A stretch of 38,916 nucleotides of DNA, taken from NCBI RefSeq assembly GCF_017565405.1, contig NZ_JAGEKR010000025.1, positions 1-38,916 of the forward strand, in the 5' to 3' direction. The position numbers and the translations under genes were made by a program. The stretch comes from Allobranchiibius sp. CTAmp26 (GTDB lineage Bacteria; Actinomycetota; Actinomycetes; Actinomycetales; Dermatophilaceae). The notes beneath the pieces are model-generated. The model saw only the letters and a program-made list of their open reading frames with translations. It was not told the DNA's origin and did not search any database. Every line of letters begins with the position of its first letter. Position 1 is the first letter of the stretch. Of this stretch, positions 24,801 through 32,253 are shown one piece after another.

Positions 24801-24832
24801 CTTGACCAGCAAACGGCCATGGCATACGTTCG
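24801..24832 (+). promoter_or_regulatory. Putative promoter/operator of the ATP-grasp/HTH pair
   Basis: CTTGACCAGC (24801-24810) with TTGACC as -35, then ACGGC, TGG and CGTTCG (24827-24832). A -10-like CATACG/TACGTT lies about 17 bases from the -35. GGTCAA at 24771-24776 forms an inverted pair with TTGACC. The ordered words match the site at 3082-3119 upstream of the glycan operon, supporting a common regulator. Confidence 0.5.
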
Positions 24833-24987
24833 CAAAATTCCGACCTGAAGAAACCGGACCGCCTGGGGAGGCGGACTTCCTTTCCTGCCTACCGCGCCGA
24901 TCGCCAAGGTCGGCGCGCCAGCTCAGTGCGCCACGACCACGATGGGCCGCGGCGTCATTCCCTTTCAGGACTTGCCAAGGGGCCACA

Positions 24988-26001
24988 TTGTCCGAGCACC
25001 AACCGCACCAGAATTACGGGCGGGAAATTCCGCATCTCGCGGTCGAGCAGCGCCGCATTCTGGTCACCGGCGCCGAAGGAACTGCCGGGCGTGCTCTGGT
25101 GGAGCAGCTGGCGGCTCGAGGACTCCAGGTCCACTGCGCCGACAGCCAACCGATGTGCCTCCCGTCGGCTGTGTGCCACCTGATGCCTGAGCCGGCGAAC
25201 CCCGGCTTCCTGCCAGCCCTGGCCAGGATCGTCCAGCGTTATGGCATCGACCTCGTCATACCGGCGAGCAGCGACGCCCTGCCGGCGATCTCCATCGGTC
25301 GCCTCTCGCTCGGCGTCGATGTCGTCGTCCCGGGGCCCGGACCCACGGGTACGGCGCACGACCGGTTACTGACGGCGTGGAGCCTGTCGTCGCACGGCGT
25401 GGGAGTCCCCGATTTCGGCGTTCCGAGTGACTTCGCCGATGCCCAGGACGCGCTGGACGCGATGGGCGGGCAGCTGACGCTGCGCTCGCGATGGGCCAGT
25501 GGTGCGCGGGTGGCGACGGTCTTCAACGCATCGGACGACCTGGACTGGTCCGCGATGAGCGATGACTGGTTCGTGCAACGGTTCGTTCCCGGACTGACGT
25601 ACTCCGTCGTGCTCTACCGGCCGCTGGACGGAAAGGGGCGCCTGGCAACGGTTTTGGAAGAGTCCGTCCAAGAGGACACCGCGGCTGCGGTGACCCGGGT
25701 CCGCGAGGACGATGCCATCGGCGTGGAGCGAGTCGCCCGGGCCGCGGTCCGCGCTCTCGGTCTGACCGGGCCCCTCGAGGTGGGCATCCGGTGCGGCGCG
25801 GACGGACTGCCCGTGGTGCTCGACGTGAAGGCGTGCTTCGGGCCGCACACCGGCTTGGTCCCGGAGGTGCTCGACGCGGTGCTACGAGATCACCCCGCGC
25901 CGCCACCGACCGGCGTCCGCCAGCAGGCCGTCTACGGGATGGCTCCAAGTTCGCGCGGTGCGCTGAGGAATCGCGTGGCAAGGATCGGGGAAGCGCGATG
26001 A
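24988..26001 (+). CDS. ATP-grasp/PylC-like protein with altered catalytic residues
   Basis: 337 aa. Residues 22-115 form a pre-ATP-grasp Rossmann-like region (RRILVTGAEGTAGRALVEQL, IDLVIPASSDALP). The ATP-grasp-like part follows: LTLRSRWASGARVAT at the place of the phosphate loop, VQRFVPGLTYSVVLY like the usual Q-E-x2-x-G-x-E-Y segment, and LEVGIRCGADGLPVVLDVKACFG. The metal-binding E-x-N of active enzymes is D279-x-K281 here and the phosphate-loop lysine is arginine. The protein may therefore be a sensor or have changed chemistry. The TTG at 24988 follows AAGGGG. Earlier starts would run through the promoter motif. The stop overlaps the HTH gene's ATG, so the products are made together. Function unassigned. 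Confidence 0.7.
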   Translation: MSEHQPHQNYGREIPHLAVEQRRILVTGAEGTAGRALVEQLAARGLQVHCADSQPMCLPSAVCHLMPEPANPGFLPALARIVQRYGIDLVIPASSDALPAISIGRLSLGVDVVVPGPGPTGTAHDRLLTAWSLSSHGVGVPDFGVPSDFADAQDALDAMGGQLTLRSRWASGARVATVFNASDDLDWSAMSDDWFVQRFVPGLTYSVVLYRPLDGKGRLATVLEESVQEDTAAAVTRVREDDAIGVERVARAAVRALGLTGPLEVGIRCGADGLPVVLDVKACFGPHTGLVPEVLDAVLRDHPAPPPTGVRQQAVYGMAPSSRGALRNRVARIGEAR

Positions 26002-27542
26002 GTTGGGTTCCGGGGCGTGGCCGTCCGGTCGCCATGCCGTTCGACAGGACACCGCTGCGCGGGCGCAGCGTCGACCCGCAGGCGCGCATCGCGTGGCTGC
26101 TGAGGCTCAACAGACTCGCGACGGTGCCGGGCCCGGCCGGGCAGTTTCTCGAGATGCTGCGAGCGCAGGGCTGCCAGCTGGGCCCCAGCACCTTGTGCCG
26201 GTACGAAACCGGTGCCGAGCGTGTCCCGCTCTCGGTGGTCCGCGCCTACGAAGCGGCGCTGAACCTGCCTGCCGGACATCTTGTCGGGGCCGTCTGCGGG
26301 CTCGACCGGATGTTCGGCCCGGCGCTCGCGACCGAGTCGTATGCACCCATGTCGCGGGCTCAGCTCAGCAAGGCGCTCGGCGACTGGGAGACCCGGGTGC
26401 CCGCCGGCGCCATGCTCGGTACCGACTGGATCCGGGCGGCCGACGTCATCACGCGACCGACCGGACCGGTGCTGCCGCCGTCGGTGCTGAACAGTTGGGT
26501 GGATCAGCTGCTGTCCGAAGCGATGCGGTCGGTCCGTCACGCGTCGACGACTCGGATGCACACGGTGGGCTCGCTGCTGGTCGATCGTGACGCCAGCCGG
26601 ATTCTGATCGACTCGGTCGAGCGCGTCTCCTCGGAGCCGGGAGCCCAGGGTTCCGCACGCATCGTGGCCGTCCTCGGCACCAGTCCCGATCCTGCGGTGC
26701 TCCGTTGGTTGGTCGGCCTCTTCGAGCGGTCCGAGGGCGAGCAGCAGTGGGGTGCGGCGTACGGCCTGCTCAACTCGATCTGCCGCGGCACGCTCCCCGG
26801 GGATCTCGTCCCTGCCGTCAGTCGCGCGGTGGTCGATGCTGCGAGCGACGGGCTGGATCGCGGCCGCCCCGCGTTCATGCTGGCGCAGCGTATGTCGGCG
26901 GCGCTCACCCAGCAGGTCGTGGCCAGGATGGGACGGTATCCAGCGCCCACCGCAGCGGGTGCTCGGGTGCAGAGCCCGGCCGCGCTGAGCAGCTACCGGC
27001 TTGCCGCGCTGCGCGAGTCGGGGCTGGACGACCCGATGCTGGATCGGCTGCTGCGCGAGGCGTTGTCGCCCGATTTCGTTGAACGGCAGGACCATTCGCT
27101 GTTGATGCTGGCAGCCAGTCCGTATCGGGACGTGCTGGCCGATGTCGCCGTGCAGCAGATGGGCGACCCGACCGAGCCGTACGCGGCACGGGCGGCGGCA
27201 CACCTTCTCACCTACCTCGCGCGCCCCGAGCAGCAGCAGCAACTGGTCGAGCTGATGGTCACCTCGGGCGAACGGTCCGCGCTGCTGCAGGCGCTCGCCC
27301 ACGCCGGGGGCGTCCCTGCGGAGGTCGACCTGGCCGGGCTGGCGGACGATCCGGTGCTGGCACCGGCAGCAGTGTCCGCCGCCGGGATGAGCAACCATCC
27401 CGATCTGCAGTGGTTCCGTACCAATCCGGGCCTCGCCGGCAGCGAGGTGCAGTGCATGGCGCAGTGGTGGGGGCGCACAGGACCCGCCGTCACCGACGTC
27501 GCGCCGGCACCGCGAAGCGACCACCTCGGTCTGGCCGGGTGA
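25998..27542 (+). CDS. HTH regulator with long HEAT-like helical C-terminal region
   Basis: 514 aa. Residues about 28-92 look like an Xre-type helix-turn-helix (RIAWLLRLNRL, GPSTLCRYETGAERVPLSVV, AALNLPAGHL). The remaining 400 residues are helical with repeated patterns, such as ARIVAVLGTSPDPAVLRWLVGLF, AAYGLLNSICRGTLPGDLV, YAARAAAHLLTYLARPEQQ and SALLQALAHAGGVPAEV, reminiscent of HEAT/ARM repeats. No enzyme motif or membrane segment is seen. The ATG overlaps the stop of the ATP-grasp-like gene. A DNA-binding protein whose helical arm binds that partner is plausible. Targets may include the TTGACCAGC sites at 3082 and 24801; this is inference. Confidence 0.75.
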   Translation: MSWVPGRGRPVAMPFDRTPLRGRSVDPQARIAWLLRLNRLATVPGPAGQFLEMLRAQGCQLGPSTLCRYETGAERVPLSVVRAYEAALNLPAGHLVGAVCGLDRMFGPALATESYAPMSRAQLSKALGDWETRVPAGAMLGTDWIRAADVITRPTGPVLPPSVLNSWVDQLLSEAMRSVRHASTTRMHTVGSLLVDRDASRILIDSVERVSSEPGAQGSARIVAVLGTSPDPAVLRWLVGLFERSEGEQQWGAAYGLLNSICRGTLPGDLVPAVSRAVVDAASDGLDRGRPAFMLAQRMSAALTQQVVARMGRYPAPTAAGARVQSPAALSSYRLAALRESGLDDPMLDRLLREALSPDFVERQDHSLLMLAASPYRDVLADVAVQQMGDPTEPYAARAAAHLLTYLARPEQQQQLVELMVTSGERSALLQALAHAGGVPAEVDLAGLADDPVLAPAAVSAAGMSNHPDLQWFRTNPGLAGSEVQCMAQWWGRTGPAVTDVAPAPRSDHLGLAG

Positions 27543-27574
27543 TCGCGTCGCGGGCGGCGTACGTCGGGTGCGGG

Positions 27575-27919
27575 TCAGGGGTTGGCCGCTGACGGGATCC
27601 GACGGACCTCGATGGGGGCGAACTGGGCCTCGACCAGCTTGCCGGCGATCTCGGTGGCTCGGTCCATGCCGCTGCATTCGACGATGTAGTAGCCGGCGGC
27701 GATCTCCTTGATCTCTACGAACGGGCCGTCAGTGACCACGGGCCGGCCGCCCTCTGTCCGCACGATCTTGGCGTCGTCGACCGAGAGCTCGCGGGTGTCG
27801 ATGAGCTCCCTGGAGGATCTCAGCTCGTCCTGCAGAGCGACGTGGGCGGCGTTCAAGGCGTCCGGGTCGAGCGCCTTCCAGGCCCCGGGGCTGCCGTAGA
27901 TCAGGATCATGTAGCGCAT
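27575..27919 (-). CDS. YCII/DGPF-domain protein
   Basis: 114 aa, full-length YCII-related protein with a ferredoxin-like fold. MRYMILIYGSPGAW starts the first strand, and TDGPFVEIKEIAAGYYIVE carries the namesake DGPF motif. YCII-related (DGPF) proteins are regularly encoded beside ECF42-type sigma factors, and this one is third in such a cluster. The ATG at 27919 fits the domain start; a longer start would only add an Arg/Pro-rich tail from the intergenic region. It begins four bases after the previous gene's stop, so the two are co-transcribed. The biochemical role of the family is not established. Confidence 0.88.
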   Translation of the reverse strand: MRYMILIYGSPGAWKALDPDALNAAHVALQDELRSSRELIDTRELSVDDAKIVRTEGGRPVVTDGPFVEIKEIAAGYYIVECSGMDRATEIAGKLVEAQFAPIEVRRIPSAANP

Positions 27920-27923
27920 CGCC

Positions 27924-28268
27924 CTAGGCCTTCGCGTCGTCGATGGGCCAGAACGGCCGCAGTTCGATGCGACCACCGCGCGCCATCGGGTGGGTGGCCG
28001 CCACGTGGATCGCGTCGTCCAGGGTGGCGCAGTCGAGGATGTCGAAGCCGGCGATCCATTCCTTGGTCTCGGCGAACGTCTCGTCGGTGATCATCGTCTC
28101 CCCGTTGCGCACGCGGACGAGGGTGGCTGCCTCGGGTGGCCGCAGCCGTTCGCCCATCACCCACTGCCCGCGTTCGTTCAGCTGGGTGAACCAGTCGTCG
28201 ATGCTGGTCTCGGGAGCATCCGAGGTGTCCGGGTCCCCGTCGACGGCGACGATCATCAGGTAGCGCAT
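27924..28268 (-). CDS. YCII-family protein lacking the exact DGPF motif
   Basis: 114 aa, paralogue of the following gene. The fold signature MRYLMIVAVDGD and the helix WFTQLNERGQWVMGERL are present. The DGPF position reads DETF (TDETFAETKEWIAGFDIL), so the namesake motif is altered. The C-terminal ATHPMARGGRIELRPFW is typical of the family, where the His is often conserved. The ATG at 28268 follows AAGGAC. It lies 97 bases after the sigma factor stop and four bases before the next gene, so it is likely in one unit controlled by, or with, that sigma factor. Confidence 0.87.
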   Translation of the reverse strand: MRYLMIVAVDGDPDTSDAPETSIDDWFTQLNERGQWVMGERLRPPEAATLVRVRNGETMITDETFAETKEWIAGFDILDCATLDDAIHVAATHPMARGGRIELRPFWPIDDAKA

Positions 28269-28365
28269 CTGTACGTCCTTCGTGGTGGTGGATGGAGCGG
28301 TGTCGTCAGGACGTTGCTCGGCATGGTCGGAGATCGACGCGTCGACTGCGAGGGAAGGCGCCCAT

Positions 28366-29646
28366 TCAGTCGCGCGCGGTCAGGTCGTCGATCCGCCCCT
28401 GGAAGAAGCGGGCCTCGGCGGCGTTCGCCGTCAGCAGGATCGCCTCGCGGTACCCGGCGGCGGCGTCGTCGACCCGCCCCAGACGACGCAGCATGTCGGC
28501 GCGGGCGGCCGGCAGGTAGGGGTAGGTGGTGAGCGCGGGGTCGTGCACGAGCGGTTCGAGAGCGGCCAGTCCCTCGTCGGGTCCGCGCGCGAAGCTGACG
28601 GCGACGGCGCGTGCCAGCGCGACGACGGGGGTCGGCCAGTGCTGTTGCAGCACGTCGTAGAGGGCGAGCATGTGCGCCCAGTCCGTCTGGGCCCAGCCTG
28701 CCGAGGTGTCGTGGACCGCGGCGAGCGAGGCCATCACGGTGTACTTGCCCGCGTCGTCGCCCCGGACGGCGGCCGCGAGCAGTGTCAGGCCCTCGTCGAT
28801 GAGTGCGCGATCCCACCGGGACCGATCCTGATGCTCCAGGTCGACGGCCTCGCCGTGGGAGTCGACGCGGGCGTCGCGACGCGCCTCGATCAGCAGCAGC
28901 AGAGCGAGCAGCGCGGTGGTCTCAGCGCTGTGCGGCAGCAGTTCGTGCAGCATGCGGGCCGTCTGCAGGGCGCGGGCGGTCAGATCCGCGCGGATCAGGA
29001 GGTCGCCTGATGCAGGCCGATAACCCTCGTTGAACACCAGATGCACCGTGTCCAACACCGACGTCAGGCGCTCGGGGAACTCCGCCGGGTCCGGTGTCCG
29101 GTAGGCGATGCCCGCGTCCGCGATCTTCTTCTTGGCGCGGGTGATGCGCGCCTGCATCGTGCTCTGGGTGACCAGGAACGCCTTGGCGACCTCGACGGAC
29201 GTGAGGCCGCAGACGAGTCGCAGGGTGAGTGCGACCCGAGCCTCGGGGGCGAGGGCGGGGTGGCAGCAGGTGAAGATGAGCCGCAGCCGGTCGTCGGGTA
29301 GCTGCTCGAAGACCGTCCCGGAGGACGGATCGACGGGTAGGGCGCCGGGGTCGTCCGGGAGGAGCTGCGGCAGTTTGCGGGTCAGCGTCGCGTTGCGCCG
29401 ATGCACTTGCAGCGCGTTGCGCACGGCCACGGTGGTGAGCCACGCCCCGGGACGGTCGGGCACTCCTTCGTGCGGCCACTTCAGCAGGGCCGCGGTGAAG
29501 GCCTCCTGGACGCAGTCCTCGGCGATCTGGATGTCGCGGGCCACGCGGATCGTGGTCGCGACGACCTGGGCCCACTCCTGCCGGTAGGCCTGCTCGACGG
29601 CATCGGCAGCCGAGGAGACGCCGGCGGGCTCGGGCCGATCTCGCAT
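28366..29646 (-). CDS. ECF sigma factor, ECF42-like with TPR-like extension
   Basis: 426 aa, about twice the size of a basic ECF sigma factor. Residues about 15-90 are sigma region 2 (ARDIQIAEDCVQEAFTAALLKWP, PGAWLTTVAVRNAL). Residues 118-175 are region 4 (RLRLIFTCCHPAL, LTSVEVAKAFLVTQSTMQARITRAKKKI). The extension 185-426 contains NEGYR and the striking EHQDRSRWDRALIDEG (271-286), then helical TPR-like repeats (AVHDTSAGWAQTDW, YPYLPAARADMLRRLGR). This architecture and the adjacent YCII genes match the ECF42 group, which has no anti-sigma factor and is thought to be controlled through its extension. The ATG at 29646 follows GGAGGAG; a GTG at 29658 is the alternative. Confidence 0.92.
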   Translation of the reverse strand: MRDRPEPAGVSSAADAVEQAYRQEWAQVVATTIRVARDIQIAEDCVQEAFTAALLKWPHEGVPDRPGAWLTTVAVRNALQVHRRNATLTRKLPQLLPDDPGALPVDPSSGTVFEQLPDDRLRLIFTCCHPALAPEARVALTLRLVCGLTSVEVAKAFLVTQSTMQARITRAKKKIADAGIAYRTPDPAEFPERLTSVLDTVHLVFNEGYRPASGDLLIRADLTARALQTARMLHELLPHSAETTALLALLLLIEARRDARVDSHGEAVDLEHQDRSRWDRALIDEGLTLLAAAVRGDDAGKYTVMASLAAVHDTSAGWAQTDWAHMLALYDVLQQHWPTPVVALARAVAVSFARGPDEGLAALEPLVHDPALTTYPYLPAARADMLRRLGRVDDAAAGYREAILLTANAAEARFFQGRIDDLTARD

Positions 29647-29818
29647 GGTCTCCTCCACCTCGACTGTGCAGACTCGGTCGGCTCGGTTCGTCGACCACCA
29701 GATTCTCTCTACACCGTTGCGTCACCCGCCGGCGGATCGACAACCTGAGCCTGTCGCTCGAGCTCTTGCAGGAGTAGAACGGTGACGGGATACCGATTCG
29801 GGGAGGAAGAGGGATCTG

Positions 29819-30937
29819 ATGAAGGGGCGGTCACGGGGAGTGTGGACGGCGCTCGGATGCGCGGCGGTCCTGGGGATCAGCGGTTCAGCGTTGGTTTCGC
29901 CGTCGGCGCATGCGCAGGTGCGGTCGGTGGCGCCGCGAGCGGCGACCACTCCGCCGGCGCTGCCGCCGGTGAACACCTGGGTCTACGGGTGGGCTGCGGT
30001 GATCGTGATCGAGTCCGACGGTCAGGAGCGGCTGATCCGGGTCAGCCCGGACGGTCGCACCCGGGATGTGGGTCCGGTGGCGGGCACGAGCGCAATCACC
30101 GACGTGTCGTACGACGCGCGTCGGATCATCACCCAGCTGGATCTGGGCGGAGGGTTGACTCGGTTCCTCGTGTGGGACAGCACCACCGGCGGCAGGTACC
30201 AGGTCACGCTCACCGGCACGACGACCCAGCTGTTCTTCGGCCCGAACGGCGGCCTGGTGTCTGTGAGCGACGACGCGGCGGGAACCGTCGTGCGCAACAG
30301 GTACGGCACCCCGATCAAATCCTTCCCGACGCTGAGGGGTGCGTTCCCGGATGTGTCGCCTGGGGGGACCACCCTGAGCTACCAGTCGTATACGCATTCC
30401 GTGGGCCACTCGATCGCCTCGCTGTTGACGGGGAGAGTCGTGCGGTATGCGGTGAGTCCACAGCAGGTGGACTGTCCGGTGACCGGGATGTGGTCGGACG
30501 GCTCGACCAAGTTCTATTGCGTCGACATCCCGGGAACCACCGACACCTACACCCTGTCGACGGCGACCGGCGTCACCACGCAACGCGGCCCGTCAGGTGC
30601 GGACCTCGGTCAGGTCGTGCCGACCACCCCCATGGTCGGCACGAAGTACTGGGACGTGCGGGACCAACTTCTCGATGTGTCGGGCACCACCGCCAAGCCG
30701 GTGCCGCTCACCGGTCCATGGGGAGATCGGGAGGTCCTGGTGACCTTGCTGGGCGGCAGGGGCAGTTCGGCATTCGTCGAGGTGTCCTGGAAGAGCGTCG
30801 TCGGGTCCGGCACCGTGACGTATTCGACGCTGGTGCGCAAGTCACTCCCTAATGGGCCGACCACCGTGTTGGCAGGTAGCGGTTCTGCTGACGGACGACG
30901 CATCATGAACGTGTACGTCGTCGACGGTCTCAACTAG
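29819..30937 (+). CDS. Secreted protein, probable beta-propeller
   Basis: 372 aa. Residues 1-33 are a signal peptide (basic start, ALGCAAVLGISGSALV core, end in AHA). The mature part alternates short strands and turns, for example LIRVSPDGRTRDVGP, ITDVSYDARRIITQ, LTRFLVWDSTTGGRYQV and FYCVDIPGTTDTYTLSTATG, like TolB/WD-type propellers. No enzyme motif is recognised and no membrane or wall anchor is seen. GAGGAAGAGGGA precedes the ATG. It is divergent from the sigma factor gene across 172 bases. I do not recognise the family; a substrate-binding or scaffold role outside the cell is only inferred from export. Confidence 0.8.
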   Translation: MKGRSRGVWTALGCAAVLGISGSALVSPSAHAQVRSVAPRAATTPPALPPVNTWVYGWAAVIVIESDGQERLIRVSPDGRTRDVGPVAGTSAITDVSYDARRIITQLDLGGGLTRFLVWDSTTGGRYQVTLTGTTTQLFFGPNGGLVSVSDDAAGTVVRNRYGTPIKSFPTLRGAFPDVSPGGTTLSYQSYTHSVGHSIASLLTGRVVRYAVSPQQVDCPVTGMWSDGSTKFYCVDIPGTTDTYTLSTATGVTTQRGPSGADLGQVVPTTPMVGTKYWDVRDQLLDVSGTTAKPVPLTGPWGDREVLVTLLGGRGSSAFVEVSWKSVVGSGTVTYSTLVRKSLPNGPTTVLAGSGSADGRRIMNVYVVDGLN

Positions 30938-30964
30938 CCTCCGCGTCGGCGATCGAAAGTTCCG

Positions 30965-31105
30965 ATGTCTACCAATCCGGTGGCGGCTCGGCGCCGAAGT
31001 CGGATCGGCGTCCCTAGTGGCAGCATCCTCATCGGCGTGACCGGCTCGAGCAGCGGCAGCGCCACCAATGCGGACAACGACGGGTTGGCCACTATCACCT
31101 ACTGA
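30965..31105 (+). pseudogene. Relic of a glycine-rich exported protein (3' end)
   Basis: The end reads TNADNDGLATITY before a TGA, matching the last residues of the intact glycine-rich protein 1.1 kb downstream (NNAGANGSATITY, stop). A Gly/Ser-rich stretch (YQSGGGSAP) lies just upstream in another frame and is closed by a stop. This suggests a truncated and frameshifted copy. A 46-codon frame from ATG 30965 remains, but it has no visible ribosome-binding site or signal peptide. Confidence 0.5.
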
Positions 31106-31150
31106 GCGCTGCAGATTCGATAGCGCGCCAATGTGAGAAACGAACGCGCG

Positions 31151-31263
31151 CAGGTATATTTTGGCTCTGCCACTGCTATGAGTTCTGCCACGCAGTTAGT
31201 GCGCAACGAGTACATCTAATTGGCTGTGCACCACATGAGCGAGGTCTGAAGGGAGGCTGCGAG
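31151..31263 (+). promoter_or_regulatory. Probable leader/promoter of the glycine-rich gene
   Basis: An AT-rich patch in otherwise GC-rich DNA carries TATATT at 31155-31160 as a possible -10. Its -35 match at the right distance is poor (TGTGAG). GAAGGGAGG near 31248-31256 is a good ribosome-binding site for the ATG at 31264. The rest of the gap back to 31106 shows nothing recognisable. Confidence 0.3.
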
Positions 31264-32253
31264 ATGACCAGCGCGGATCAAGAGACGCGCACCCGGCGTA
31301 CGGGTCCATCTCGGCGCGTCATCGCCGCGCACCTCGCGTGGACGACGCCGGTCATCGCCGTGGGTGCCGCCGCTCCCGCGATGGCCGCGAGCCCGCCGGT
31401 CACCCTCACGCCTGCCGTGGGCTCCACCCAGTACTCGATCCCCGCAGGGACGACCAAGTTGACCTACACCATCGTCGGTGGGGGTGGGGCCAACGCGAGT
31501 ACCACCGTGACCGGTGGTTCGGGAGCCACCATCTCGGGCACCATCGCATTGTCGGGGGCCGCCACCACGATCACGGTGGTGGTCGGCGGAGTGGGTGGTG
31601 CCGCGGGCGTCGGGACCGGCGGCGCGGGGTACGGCAACGGAGGTGCAACCTCCGCCGACCTCGGCCGCGGCGGCGGCGGGGGTACGGCGATCCTGGACTC
31701 CACCGGGAAGCCGTTCGTGGTATCCGGTGGTGGCGGTGGCGCGGTGGCGGCATCCTCCTCGGGCTACACGGCGAGCGGCACCAACGGTGGTAGCGCCACA
31801 CCCAACCCGAACGCGGGTGGCACCGTGACACTGACCCCGACGGCCGGCGGCACCGCTCTCACCGCGGTCGGCGGGGCTGCTCCGAGCGGCGCCACCGGTG
31901 GGGCCGGTGGAAACGGCGCGACAGGAACGGGCACCCCCACCACTCGGTACAACGGAAACGCGGGCGGCAACAACGGCACGGGTGCCAGCGGTGGCGGCAA
32001 CGGTGGGGCGGGCGTCACCATCCCGACGTCGGCCAGCGGTGGCACACGCGTCGTCGGCACGGGTGGAGGCGGCGGCGGATACGCAGGTGGTGGTAGCGGT
32101 GCGGGTGGCGCGGTCACCGGCACCAACTATGCCGCGTACGGCGGTGCCGGAGCCTCGGGAAGCAGCTACACGGCCGGCACGGGCAATACGGTCACCAGCA
32201 GCGGGAGTGGGAACAACGCCGGCGCCAACGGATCCGCCACCATCACCTACTGA
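31264..32253 (+). CDS. Exported glycine-rich protein with Tat-like signal
   Basis: 329 aa. Residues 1-42 carry a Tat-like signal: SRRVIAAHLAW, then a hydrophobic core PVIAVGAAAPAMA. The mature protein begins with a short beta domain (TLTPAVGSTQYSIPAGTTKLTYTI) and then becomes strongly Gly/Ala/Ser/Thr-rich with GGGG runs (VVGGVGGAAGVG, GRGGGGGTA, GTGGGGGGYAGGGSGAGG). This matches the glycine-rich surface domains of many actinobacterial and eukaryotic secreted proteins. No sortase motif or C-terminal anchor is seen. A relic of a related gene lies immediately upstream. The 3' end overlaps the convergent carboxypeptidase gene by seven bases. Probably an envelope structural protein; its role is not known. 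Confidence 0.85.
   Translation: MTSADQETRTRRTGPSRRVIAAHLAWTTPVIAVGAAAPAMAASPPVTLTPAVGSTQYSIPAGTTKLTYTIVGGGGANASTTVTGGSGATISGTIALSGAATTITVVVGGVGGAAGVGTGGAGYGNGGATSADLGRGGGGGTAILDSTGKPFVVSGGGGGAVAASSSGYTASGTNGGSATPNPNAGGTVTLTPTAGGTALTAVGGAAPSGATGGAGGNGATGTGTPTTRYNGNAGGNNGTGASGGGNGGAGVTIPTSASGGTRVVGTGGGGGGYAGGGSGAGGAVTGTNYAAYGGAGASGSSYTAGTGNTVTSSGSGNNAGANGSATITY

Noticed and set aside
24802-24987. Longer start for the ATP-grasp-like protein at TTG 24802
   Set aside because: That TTG is part of the promoter-like TTGACC motif. The added residues are low-complexity and lack homology-like features.
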